From Candidatus Methanomethylophilaceae archaeon (GTDB lineage: Archaea > Thermoplasmatota > Thermoplasmata > Methanomassiliicoccales > Methanomethylophilaceae), in the NCBI GenBank assembly GCA_016296195.1, contig JAEDJU010000052.1, forward strand, positions 1 through 8,091: a stretch of 8,091 nt of DNA. The letters run 5' to 3'. Below the pieces are notes generated by a model, which was not told where the DNA came from, ran no database searches, and was given only the letters and a program-made list of their open reading frames with translations. Each line of letters starts with the position of its first letter. The first letter of the stretch is position 1. Positions 1 to 6,223 of this stretch are shown piece after piece. The position numbers and the translations under genes were made by a program.

Positions 1-1028
1 GCTCCGTCAACGTCCCCGACACCGTCGGAGTCATCGTCCCCCAGGGTATGAGCTACCTGATCGGAGAGCTGAGGAAGGCCCTGAAGATCCCCATCGCGGT
101 CCACTGCCACAACGACATGGGACTGGCCGTCGCCAACACCCTGGCCGCGGTCGAGGCTGGAGCGAGCATCTGCCACGTCACGATCAACGGTATCGGTGAG
201 AGGACCGGTAACGCGGCACTGGAGGAGGTGGCGGTCAACCTGTTCGCCAACTACGGTGTCCAGACCGTGGACCTGTCCAAGCTGGGACCCACGGCCAAAC
301 TGGTCGAGAGGATCACCGGATTCCCCATGGCCTACAACAAGGCCATCGTCGGACGCAACGCCTTCGCCCACGAGTCGGGTATCCACGTGCACGGTGTCAT
401 GGGCAACTCCCTGACATACGAGCCCTTCAAGCCCGAGATGGTCGGTGTCGACAGGCACATAGTGATCGGAAAGCACTCCGGAGTCCACTCCGTCAAGGGA
501 CGCCTGGAGGAGCTGAAGGTCAGGTTCCCAGACGAGCACATGCCCGAGCTGATGGCAACCATCAAGGAGATCGCCGTGGGCGGAAAGGAGATCGACGACG
601 CCGAACTGGTCGCCATCGCCGAGCACGTCCTGTGGAAGAAGGAGGCCAGCGTCCAGACCGCGGTCCTGGATTCCATCGCCGTCATGACGGGAAAGAACCT
701 CACCTCCACCGCAACGGTCACCATCACCCTGAACGGTGAGCCCAGGACCAAGGCGGAGATCGGTGTCGGACCCGTGGATGCCGCACTGAAGGCCATCAGC
801 GAGGCCGTCAACGACAACATCTCCCTGGAGGAGTACAAGCTGGCAGCCATCACCGGAGGAAGCGACTCCATCTGCGAGGCCACGGTCATGGTCAAGAACG
901 TTCAGAACGATGGCAACCTGTCCGTCGGAAAGGCAGTGGGACTGGATGTCGTCCAGACCTCCGTGGATGCCCTGATGGCCGCCATCAACAGGGATTTCGC
1001 ACGCAATGTTACAGTCAAGAAAGAGTGA
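1..1028 (+). CDS. leuA: 2-isopropylmalate synthase (LeuA/CimA family), 3' part
   Basis: Condenses acetyl-CoA with a 2-oxo acid (2-oxoisovalerate for LeuA, pyruvate for the sister enzyme CimA), the first step of leucine or citramalate-route isoleucine synthesis in the cytosol. The reading frame is open from base 3, so the 5' end lies outside the window. About 340 codons are present, against roughly 500 in the family. The metal-binding HxH of the DRE-TIM barrel (HCHND, bases 102-116) and the NGIGERTGN signature (about 187-213) are visible. A long helical linker follows, then from about base 650 the C-terminal LeuA allosteric domain, ending in the typical VVQTSVDALMAAINR stretch. The allosteric domain argues against AksA (homocitrate synthase), which lacks it. 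LeuA versus CimA cannot be settled without the N-terminal half. Position directly before leuCDB favours LeuA. It stops with TGA, 6 bp before leuC. Confidence 0.9.
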   Translation, partial: SVNVPDTVGVIVPQGMSYLIGELRKALKIPIAVHCHNDMGLAVANTLAAVEAGASICHVTINGIGERTGNAALEEVAVNLFANYGVQTVDLSKLGPTAKLVERITGFPMAYNKAIVGRNAFAHESGIHVHGVMGNSLTYEPFKPEMVGVDRHIVIGKHSGVHSVKGRLEELKVRFPDEHMPELMATIKEIAVGGKEIDDAELVAIAEHVLWKKEASVQTAVLDSIAVMTGKNLTSTATVTITLNGEPRTKAEIGVGPVDAALKAISEAVNDNISLEEYKLAAITGGSDSICEATVMVKNVQNDGNLSVGKAVGLDVVQTSVDALMAAINRDFARNVTVKKE

Positions 1029-1034
1029 TTCAAG

Positions 1035-2294
1035 ATGACAGGAAAAACGATCGCAGAGAAGATCCTCTCGGAGAAATCCGGGACGGACGCACGTGCGGGA
1101 CAGATCGTCATGGCCAACGTGGACTACGTCATGGTCAACGACGTCACAGGACCCATCGCGTTCCGCGAGTACGACAAACTCGGTACCCAGACCATGTTCA
1201 AGGACCGCATGGTCCTGATCCCCGACCACTACGTCCCCAACAAGGACATCGCCTCCGCCGAGCAGGCCAAGGAGATGAGGGACTTCGTCAGGAAGCACGA
1301 TCTCCCCAACTACTTCGAGGTCGGAAAGAGCGGTGTCTGCCACCAGCTCATGGTCGAGGAGGGTTTCGCCGCACCCGGAAGGCTCATCGTCGGAGCGGAC
1401 TCCCACACCTGCACCTACGGAGGTATCAACGCCTTCTCCACCGGAATCGGTTCCACCGAGGCCGCCGCCGCATTTGCCACCGGAAGGCTCTGGTTCAAGG
1501 TTCCCGAGACCATCAAGGTCGTCGTCAAGGGACACTTCAAGCCATACGTCGGCGGAAAGGACCTGATCATCAAGATCATCACAGACATCGGAGTGGACGG
1601 TGCCAACTACAAGGCCTTCGAGTTCCACGGAGATGTCCAGAACATCCCCGTTGCGGACAGGCTCGCCGTCTCCAATATGGCCATCGAGGCCGGAGGGAAG
1701 GCAGGTATCTTCCCCTGCGACGACCTGACCCGTGAGTACATTAAGGACAAGGTCAGGGGAGAGTACACCCCCGTGGAGGCCGACCCCGATGCGGTCTACT
1801 GCCGTGTCCTGGAGTACAACCTGGACGAGCTCGAGTCCATGGTCGCCTTCCCCCACCTGCCCAGCAACGGACATGTCGTGAAGGAGACCGACGTCAAGAT
1901 CGACCAGGCCTATCTGGGATCCTGTACCAACGGAAGGATCGAGGACATGAGGGTCGCAGCCGAGATCGTCAAGGGAAGGAAGGTCCACCCCGACGTCAGG
2001 TTCCTCGTGGTCCCCGCATCCCAGAGGGTCTACCGCCAGATGGTGGAGGAGGGTCTGATGCAGATCTTCCTCGATGCCGGAGCGTTCATCTCCGGACCCA
2101 CATGCGGTGCATGCCTGGGAGGATACATGGGAATCCTCGCCGCCGGCGAGAGGTCCGTGTCCTCAACCAACAGGAACTTCATCGGAAGGATGGGGGACAA
2201 GTCCTCCGAGGTCTACCTCGCGGGACCCGCCGTGGTGGCGGCATCCGCCATCGCCGGAAAGATCGTCACACCCGATCAGCTGGAGGGACAGTGA
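1035..2294 (+). CDS. leuC: 3-isopropylmalate dehydratase, large subunit
   Basis: The large, [4Fe-4S]-bearing subunit of isopropylmalate isomerase, which moves the hydroxyl of 2-isopropylmalate to give 3-isopropylmalate. In methanogens it may also act on citramalate/2-methylmaleate. The 419 residues match the short archaeal LeuC/HacA type rather than the longer, roughly 465-residue bacterial LeuC. The aconitase-fold active-site residues are visible: D64-H65 (PDHYVP), H103 (GVCHQ) and D122-S-H124 (ADSHTC). The three cluster cysteines are C297 (GSCTNG), C357 and C360 (TCGAC), so the cluster should assemble. The ATG at 1035 lies 6 bp after leuA, with only a weak GAG-type ribosome binding site, so translation may be coupled to leuA. 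It ends in TGA directly against the leuD ATG. Homoaconitase activity cannot be excluded from this subunit alone. Confidence 0.94.
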   Translation: MTGKTIAEKILSEKSGTDARAGQIVMANVDYVMVNDVTGPIAFREYDKLGTQTMFKDRMVLIPDHYVPNKDIASAEQAKEMRDFVRKHDLPNYFEVGKSGVCHQLMVEEGFAAPGRLIVGADSHTCTYGGINAFSTGIGSTEAAAAFATGRLWFKVPETIKVVVKGHFKPYVGGKDLIIKIITDIGVDGANYKAFEFHGDVQNIPVADRLAVSNMAIEAGGKAGIFPCDDLTREYIKDKVRGEYTPVEADPDAVYCRVLEYNLDELESMVAFPHLPSNGHVVKETDVKIDQAYLGSCTNGRIEDMRVAAEIVKGRKVHPDVRFLVVPASQRVYRQMVEEGLMQIFLDAGAFISGPTCGACLGGYMGILAAGERSVSSTNRNFIGRMGDKSSEVYLAGPAVVAASAIAGKIVTPDQLEGQ

Positions 2295-2777
2295 ATGGAG
2301 CAGTTCAAAGGAAAGGTATGGGTCTTCGGAGACAACGTGGACACCGATCAGATCATCCCCGCAGAGAGGCTCGTGGCAGCCAACCTCGACCACCTCAACG
2401 ACTACATCTTCGAGAAGGTCAGGCCGGGCTTCGCCCAGCAGGTCCAGAAGGGGGACATCCTGGTGGCTGGAAGGAACTTCGGATGCGGATCCTCCAGGGA
2501 GCACGCACCCCTGTCCCTGATCGAGGCCGGGTTCTCCTGCATCATCGCCGAGTCCTTCGCACGCATCTTCTACAGGAACTCCATGAACATCGGACTCCTG
2601 CTGGTGGAGTGCAAGGTCGACAAGCCCACCGAGGGCTGTGAGGCGGTCGTCGATCCCGACCACGGAAAGGTCGTCGTAGACGGAAAGGAGTACAAGTTCC
2701 CCGAGTACCCCCCGTTCATCACCGAGCTCATCAGGGAGGGCGGACTCATGAACCTCGTCAAGGAGGGTAAGATTTGA
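2295..2777 (+). CDS. leuD: 3-isopropylmalate dehydratase, small subunit
   Basis: The swivelling small subunit that closes over the LeuC active site and helps set substrate choice. Its 160 residues match the archaeal LeuD/HacB length. The N-terminal signature GDNVDTDQIIPAERLVA (residues 12-28) and the NFGCGSSREHAP motif, whose serine and arginine contact substrate, are both present. In the specificity loop the positions that read Y-L-R-T in methanogen homoaconitase and Y-L-V-Y in isopropylmalate isomerase (known from Methanocaldococcus work) read R25-L-V-A28 here. With valine rather than arginine at the key position, isopropylmalate isomerase is the better call. The ATG follows the leuC TGA with no gap and is served by a GGAGGG at 2282-2287, inside the end of leuC. 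The gene overlaps leuB by 4 bp. Confidence 0.93.
   Translation: MEQFKGKVWVFGDNVDTDQIIPAERLVAANLDHLNDYIFEKVRPGFAQQVQKGDILVAGRNFGCGSSREHAPLSLIEAGFSCIIAESFARIFYRNSMNIGLLLVECKVDKPTEGCEAVVDPDHGKVVVDGKEYKFPEYPPFITELIREGGLMNLVKEGKI
2761..2766 (+). promoter_or_regulatory. Ribosome binding site that fixes the leuB TTG start
   Basis: AGGAGG lies inside the last codons of leuD, 7 nt before a TTG at 2774. It is the strongest Shine-Dalgarno match seen in front of any gene here. It supports TTG as the true leuB start, because the protein read from it begins with the conserved N-terminal strand LAIIPGDGIG and no in-frame ATG precedes that motif. Confidence 0.75.
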
Positions 2778-3898
2778 AGCAACTCGCCATCATCCCCGGA
2801 GACGGTATCGGAAAGGAGGTCATCGCAGCCGGAATGGAGGTCCTCGACGCGGTTTCGGAGATCTCATCCTTCCAGTTCGAGCCCGAGTACGTGAACATCG
2901 GTTCCGACAGGTACCTTGAGACGGGTGAACTCCTCACGGATGAGGATATCAAACTGCTCAAGTCCAAGGACGCCATCTACTTTGGTGCCATCGGAGACCC
3001 CAGGGTCAAGCCCGGTGTGCTGGAGCAGGGTATCCTCCTGAAGATGAGGGCCGTCTTCGACCAGTACATCAACCTCAGACCCGTCACATCCTGGTTCCCC
3101 CTGGTCCCCCTCAAGAGGGAGGTCGACTTCGACATCCACTTCCTCAGGGAGAACACCGAGGACTTCTACATGGGAGCCAACGGTTTCTTCGGACCCAACA
3201 ACGGCGGGAACAAGGCACACGTCCACGTGAAGAGGGAGCTCTACGACCTGGACATCGATCTGGACGCCAGGTCATCCAACGACGATGACTTCGCCTTCGA
3301 GATCGGACTCCTCTCCAAGAAGGCTGTCACCAGGTTCGCCGATTACGCATGCAGGTACGCCGTCGCAAGGGGCGACAAGAAGGTCACACTCGTGGACAAG
3401 GCCAATGTCATCACCACCAACTACGGTATGCAGAGGCAGATCTTCCAGGAGAAGACCAAGGAGTACGGACTGGACCTGGAGTTCATGTTCGTCGATGCCA
3501 TGGCCATGGCCATGATCGTCCGTCCCGAGACCTTCGGAACCGTTGCCGTTCCCAACCTGTTCGGTGACATCCTCACCGATCTGGGAGCACAGCTCCAGGG
3601 AGGACTCGGAATGGGAGGAAGCGGAAACATCAACCCCGAGGGTGTGAGCATGTTCGAGCCCATCCACGGATCCGCCCCCGACATCGCGGGACAGGGCAAG
3701 GCCAACCCCATCGCAGCCATCCTCGCCGCGCAGATGCTCCTGGAGAACCAGGGCTTCCCCGAGGAGGGAAGGATGCTGCATGATGCCGTCAGGAAGTCCC
3801 TGGACACCAACATGACCACCCCTGACCTGGGCGGAAAGCTCAAGACGGCGGAGGTCGGAAAGCACATCGCGGACTACGTCCGTTCACAGAAGAACTGA
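2774..3898 (+). CDS. leuB: 3-isopropylmalate dehydrogenase (NAD-dependent)
   Basis: Oxidatively decarboxylates 3-isopropylmalate to 2-oxoisocaproate; in methanogens it can also act on 3-methylmalate for isoleucine. The 374 residues form one beta-decarboxylating dehydrogenase domain. Catalytic residues match Thermus thermophilus LeuB in order and spacing: R92, R102, R125, Y132, K209, D241, D265 and D269. The cofactor loop HGSAPDIAG carries D303 where NADP-dependent isocitrate dehydrogenases have Lys, so NAD is predicted. The stretch between Y132 and K209 is about 31 residues longer than in the Thermus enzyme and is rich in Asp/Asn. The ENTEDFY wording suggests a LeuB-like subgroup that is also annotated as isocitrate/tartrate dehydrogenase family, but the operon supports LeuB. 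It starts at TTG, overlapping the leuD stop as TTGA, which implies coupled translation. Confidence 0.92.
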   Translation: MKQLAIIPGDGIGKEVIAAGMEVLDAVSEISSFQFEPEYVNIGSDRYLETGELLTDEDIKLLKSKDAIYFGAIGDPRVKPGVLEQGILLKMRAVFDQYINLRPVTSWFPLVPLKREVDFDIHFLRENTEDFYMGANGFFGPNNGGNKAHVHVKRELYDLDIDLDARSSNDDDFAFEIGLLSKKAVTRFADYACRYAVARGDKKVTLVDKANVITTNYGMQRQIFQEKTKEYGLDLEFMFVDAMAMAMIVRPETFGTVAVPNLFGDILTDLGAQLQGGLGMGGSGNINPEGVSMFEPIHGSAPDIAGQGKANPIAAILAAQMLLENQGFPEEGRMLHDAVRKSLDTNMTTPDLGGKLKTAEVGKHIADYVRSQKN

Positions 3899-3902
3899 TA
3901 AA

Positions 3903-4133
3903 ATGATCTCCCTGGAGCTTGAGATAGACTATCCCGATGAGGCCACGGCCTCGGCGGTGTTCGGTGCGTTGCAGCCGGACAACGAGGGTTATGTTGATTC
4001 GGAGCTCCAGGGGACCAAACTCGTTTTCAGGATCAGTGCCGAGAGGTCCGGCACCGTGAAGAACTCCGCTGATGACCTCATGGCCTGTATAAAGATTGCC
4101 GAAGAGGCCATCGGCATCGGATCGAGGGATTGA
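3903..4133 (+). CDS. pcc1: KEOPS complex subunit Pcc1-like protein
   Basis: Small 76-residue protein resembling archaeal Pcc1, the dimerisation subunit of KEOPS. KEOPS, together with Kae1, Bud32 and Cgi121, transfers threonylcarbamoyl to A37 of tRNAs that read ANN codons. Visible family features are an N-terminal strand with alternating acidic residues (LELEIDYPDE), the LQPDNEGYVDSE block at about residues 23-34, a central strand (KLVFRISAE) and a C-terminal helix with the pattern SADDLMACIKIAEEA. Length fits the family, usually 75-90 residues. The ATG lies 4 bp after the leuB stop, with an A-rich, Shine-Dalgarno-poor leader, so it probably depends on the leu transcript. No other KEOPS gene lies nearby. 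Identification rests on motif memory and size; the protein is small, so confidence is moderate to good. Confidence 0.77.
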   Translation: MISLELEIDYPDEATASAVFGALQPDNEGYVDSELQGTKLVFRISAERSGTVKNSADDLMACIKIAEEAIGIGSRD

Positions 4134-4159
4134 TCCCCTTCTCATTTCCGGGATTCTGC

Positions 4160-4217
4160 TATGGTATACTATGGTATACTATACCATATACTGAAATGAA
4201 TAATAGTATATGGTATA
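4160..4217. repeat. Cluster of TATGGTATA 9-mers in an AT-rich island
   Basis: Four exact copies of TATGGTATA occur within 58 bp. Three are direct, at 4160-4168, 4170-4178 and 4209-4217, and one is inverted, at 4180-4188. The first two are spaced exactly 10 bp apart, about one helical turn, because ATGGTATACT is tandemly duplicated at 4161-4180. Copies two and three form a 19-bp dyad with a single central C (4170-4188). The surrounding sequence is GC-rich, so the block stands out sharply. The helical spacing and dyad symmetry look like binding sites for a dimeric or oligomeric DNA-binding protein. The next gene encodes a helix-turn-helix protein, so an autoregulatory operator is a reasonable but untested guess. 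Confidence 0.8.
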
Positions 4218-4227
4218 GTATACTATA
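4170..4227. repeat. Long inverted repeat able to form a ~24-bp hairpin
   Basis: Bases 4174-4191 are the exact reverse complement of 4206-4223, an 18-bp perfect match. In a + strand transcript the stem extends outward through one G-U pair (4173/4224) to 4170/4227, and inward through one A-U and one G-U pair to 4193/4204. That leaves a 10-nt loop at 4194-4203. The right arm contains a separate perfect 16-bp palindrome, GTATAGTATACTATAC (4213-4228), so alternative folds compete with the large hairpin. It lies 36 bp after the pcc1 stop. It could be an operator, a cruciform, an RNA 3' end structure for the leu operon, or a remnant of a small inverted-repeat element. There is no T-run directly after it, which argues against a simple terminator. 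Confidence 0.8.
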
Positions 4228-4322
4228 CACCGGGCGATGGCGGATCGACATCCCGGGGTTCATGTTTGTCATAGTGACCGCACGGTCCTCAGCTTATGTA
4301 GTTGGGGATCGAAGCACCGGGT

Positions 4323-5717
4323 ATGTACGGACATATGATGGAAACAGTGGGTGATCTCTTGGACATGGGTGAGAGCGGATGTGTGGAGTTCAAGCAGGAT
4401 CTCACGGATGATCCTGTCAAATGGCTGAAGACAGCCGTCGCATTCAGCAATGGATCCGGTGGAACGATCGTTTTCGGAGTGGATGATTCCAAGAGCCCCG
4501 TCGGTATCCCGGATTCCGATATCGAGCCATACCTTGAGAGGATATCCAAACATCTGAACGAGGACATCGTACCCTTGGTGTCCCATATGGAGGAGGTGAC
4601 CGAGCACAAGGGCGTCTATCTGATCCTCGTCCGCATCGGTCCGGGTGCCGAGAAACCGTATCGCATCCGTGGAGGAGAGGTGTATATCAGATCGGGTCGC
4701 AGCACCCTCCGTGCCTGTGAGGAATCCATCTTCGAACTCAGATTGATGTCAAAAAGTCGCAGTTATGATCAATTGGACTTCATGCACGGAGGCGTCACGT
4801 TTCCGCCTTCGGAGGAGTCACTGAGGTACATCACGGAGAAGATGGAATCTGCGGGGGTCAAGGATTATTCCGTGGCCAAGATGATAACCCAAGGTCTCAT
4901 CAATGAATCGGTCGATGGTCTCAGGATCTCCCGTGGATTCGAACTGCTGACCAGGAATCGGGACCTGTTCGAGGTGAAATGTGCCTCCTTCCCGGATGAC
5001 AGGGCAATAGATTTTCTCGACCATGCCGTGTATGGCGGATCCATCATTGAGCAGATAGAGAATGCGTATCTCTTCGTCAGGAAGAACGTCAGATGTTCGG
5101 GTATAGTCAGAGACCTCAACCGCACGGACACGTACGATGTCCCCATGATTGCCGTGAGGGAGGCCATAATCAATGCTGTGGTCCACCGCAGCTATCTGAT
5201 GACCGGTGTGGATGTGTATGTATCCGTCTTCCCCGACAGGGTGGAGGTGGAATCTCCCGGAACCATGCCGGTGACCTTGGATGGGATGAAGGACGGTAGG
5301 AGCAGGAGGAGGAATGTGGTCATCTCCGGTTTCCTTCAGACCATAGGGATGATGGAAGGCTGGGGTTCCGGTTACAGGCGTATGTCCGAGGACTGCGATT
5401 CACTGGGTGTACCACGGCCCGACATCAGGGAGATCGAGGACCGTGTCCGTGTCACGTTATTCCGTCGTAACGGCACAGGTTCGGAGATATCCGACGTTCC
5501 GGTGATGAGTGACATCGAGTACAGGATGCTCAATCTGTTCATCGAGGATCCTCAGATCAAGAAAAGGGATGTTGCGGAGAGATTGGGAGTATCTGAACCG
5601 TATGTATCCAAGCTCATACGTATCGCGAAGAACCGTGGGGTCCTCGATAGGAACCAGGATGTACGTTTCGGCGGTTGGATGGTCGATGAGGCTCTCATGA
5701 AGAGGTTCGTCCGTTGA
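4323..5717 (+). CDS. AlbA_2 (Schlafen AAA_4) / HATPase_c_4 / HTH protein
   Basis: Member of the COG2865 group, often mislabelled 'ATP-dependent DNA helicase' or RecG-like; likely a DNA-binding regulator of unknown target. Read from ATG 4323 it has 464 residues. An AlbA_2 domain spans about 10-135 (LLDMGESGCVEFKQDL, then the FSN and GGTIVFGVDD core and a YIRSGRST end). A middle linker follows. An HATPase_c_4-like region spans about 275-385, with EAIINAVVHRSY at 280-291, VEVESPG and GWGSGYRRM. A C-terminal winged helix-turn-helix lies at about 405-445 (KKRDVAERLGVSEPYVSKLIR). The start is uncertain: TTG 4302 follows an in-frame TAG, and ATG 4335 or 4338 also fit; none has a good ribosome binding site. 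A TATA-like CTTATGTA at 4293-4300 would place a transcript start near 4323. Codon use is less biased than in the leu genes, suggesting accessory or acquired status. The gene ends 6 bp from the convergent marR. Confidence 0.88.
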   Translation: MYGHMMETVGDLLDMGESGCVEFKQDLTDDPVKWLKTAVAFSNGSGGTIVFGVDDSKSPVGIPDSDIEPYLERISKHLNEDIVPLVSHMEEVTEHKGVYLILVRIGPGAEKPYRIRGGEVYIRSGRSTLRACEESIFELRLMSKSRSYDQLDFMHGGVTFPPSEESLRYITEKMESAGVKDYSVAKMITQGLINESVDGLRISRGFELLTRNRDLFEVKCASFPDDRAIDFLDHAVYGGSIIEQIENAYLFVRKNVRCSGIVRDLNRTDTYDVPMIAVREAIINAVVHRSYLMTGVDVYVSVFPDRVEVESPGTMPVTLDGMKDGRSRRRNVVISGFLQTIGMMEGWGSGYRRMSEDCDSLGVPRPDIREIEDRVRVTLFRRNGTGSEISDVPVMSDIEYRMLNLFIEDPQIKKRDVAERLGVSEPYVSKLIRIAKNRGVLDRNQDVRFGGWMVDEALMKRFVR

Positions 5718-5723
5718 CGGGGC

Positions 5724-6143
5724 TCAGAACCCTTTCCCCTCTATGGACCCGAATACCTTTGCGGCTACCTCTATGAACATCCTCCTCTCATCGTCATCCA
5801 GGCAGGAGATGAGCTCATCATAGGCTTCCCTCTGGATCTTCATAATCAGATCGGCTGCATCCTTCCCTTTGTGGGTGAGTATGATGGGGGAGTTCCTGGA
5901 ATCCTTCACGATGTATCCCAGTTCGGAGAGTTGTTGTATGTTGCGGGTGACGTTGGATTTGTCCAGGCCGGTGATATGGGAAAGTTCGGACACCGTCAAC
6001 CCATCCGTATCCCCGAGTGCCGCGAGGACCGGTGTGAAGCTGGCCTTCAGGTCGGTACCCTCCAATCCCTTCAGTGTCCTGTCCCTCATGAAGTTGTTGA
6101 GGCGGATGAGGGAGAACTTCATGGACTCCTGAGCCATGGGCAT
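5724..6143 (-). CDS. MarR-family transcriptional repressor
   Basis: Dimeric winged-helix regulator, expected to repress the divergent exporter and itself until a small-molecule ligand binds. It has 139 residues from ATG 6143, typical for MarR. An N-terminal dimerisation helix is followed by the helix-turn-helix: LTVSELSHITGL (49-60) and recognition helix DKSNVTRNIQQLSELGYI (61-78). The wing (79-93) ends in ILTHKG, and C-terminal helices complete the dimer interface. The wing reads SRNSP where the family usually has D-x-R-D-x-R, so its DNA contacts may differ. I chose ATG 6143 because AGGA stands 8 nt upstream and because the TATA-like element at 6190-6203 would start the transcript near 6170. 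A longer frame opens at TTG 6188 (154 residues) and ATG 6137 is also possible. It converges on the AlbA_2 gene with a 6-bp gap. Confidence 0.9.
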   Translation of the reverse strand: MPMAQESMKFSLIRLNNFMRDRTLKGLEGTDLKASFTPVLAALGDTDGLTVSELSHITGLDKSNVTRNIQQLSELGYIVKDSRNSPIILTHKGKDAADLIMKIQREAYDELISCLDDDERRMFIEVAAKVFGSIEGKGF

Positions 6144-6189
6144 GCATCCGTTCCTGATTATTTCTCCATTATCATTGTGGCTGACCAAT

Positions 6190-6203
6190 GTTTAAATAAA
6201 AAA
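6190..6203. promoter_or_regulatory. Shared AT-rich TATA-like element, divergent promoter
   Basis: The stretch GTTTAAATAAAAAA is the only strongly AT-rich segment between marR and the exporter gene, and it resembles an archaeal TATA box on both strands (TTTAAATA and TTTATTTAAA). Its centre lies about 27 bp before 6222-6224, the usual archaeal distance to a transcript start. That places the exporter start at its own ATG and predicts leaderless mRNA, in keeping with the missing Shine-Dalgarno. Read the other way, it predicts a marR start near 6170. Positions are inferred from pattern only. Confidence 0.5.
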
Positions 6204-6221
6204 TTGTTGCATGCGCAACAA
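6204..6221. promoter_or_regulatory. Probable MarR operator
   Basis: Perfect inverted repeat TTGTTGC-ATGC-GCAACAA: 7-bp arms and a 4-bp centre, 18 bp in all. A shifted pairing (ATTGTTG 6203-6209 with CAACAAT 6219-6225) extends the symmetry into the exporter ATG. TTGC/GCAA half-sites of this size are typical of MarR operators. It lies immediately after the TATA-like element and ends 2 bp before the exporter start codon. A bound dimer would cover the predicted transcript start and block RNA polymerase. Direct binding by the neighbouring MarR protein is inferred from position and symmetry. Confidence 0.7.
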
Positions 6222-6223
6222 CA

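Noticed and set aside
332..895. Long antisense reading frames across the leu genes
   Set aside because: They arise from strongly biased codon use in the sense frame and show no family resemblance or start signals.
4160..4230. CRISPR array or insertion-sequence end
   Set aside because: The 9-10 bp units are too short and too close for CRISPR repeats and spacers. No transposase or target duplication is seen beside them.
4276..4287. GACCG-CA-CGGTC short palindrome upstream of the AlbA_2 gene
   Set aside because: Arms of 5 bp with a 2-bp centre are common by chance at this GC content, and nothing else ties it to a function.
4302..4322. Extended AlbA_2 protein start at TTG
   Set aside because: It directly follows an in-frame TAG and has no ribosome binding site. 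The seven added residues lie before the domain, and the ATG at 4323 fits a TATA-like box 27 bp upstream better.
4130..4354. 74-residue reading frame from a TTG overlapping the pcc1 stop
   Set aside because: It runs through the repeat block, has no usable ribosome binding site, gives a composition unlike a folded protein and ends inside the AlbA_2 gene. The frame is open because the repeats lack in-frame stops.
6144..6188. Longer MarR start at TTG 6188
   Set aside because: It would place the start codon upstream of the transcript start predicted from the TATA-like element, and the extra 15 residues do not resemble the family. Kept as an alternative only.
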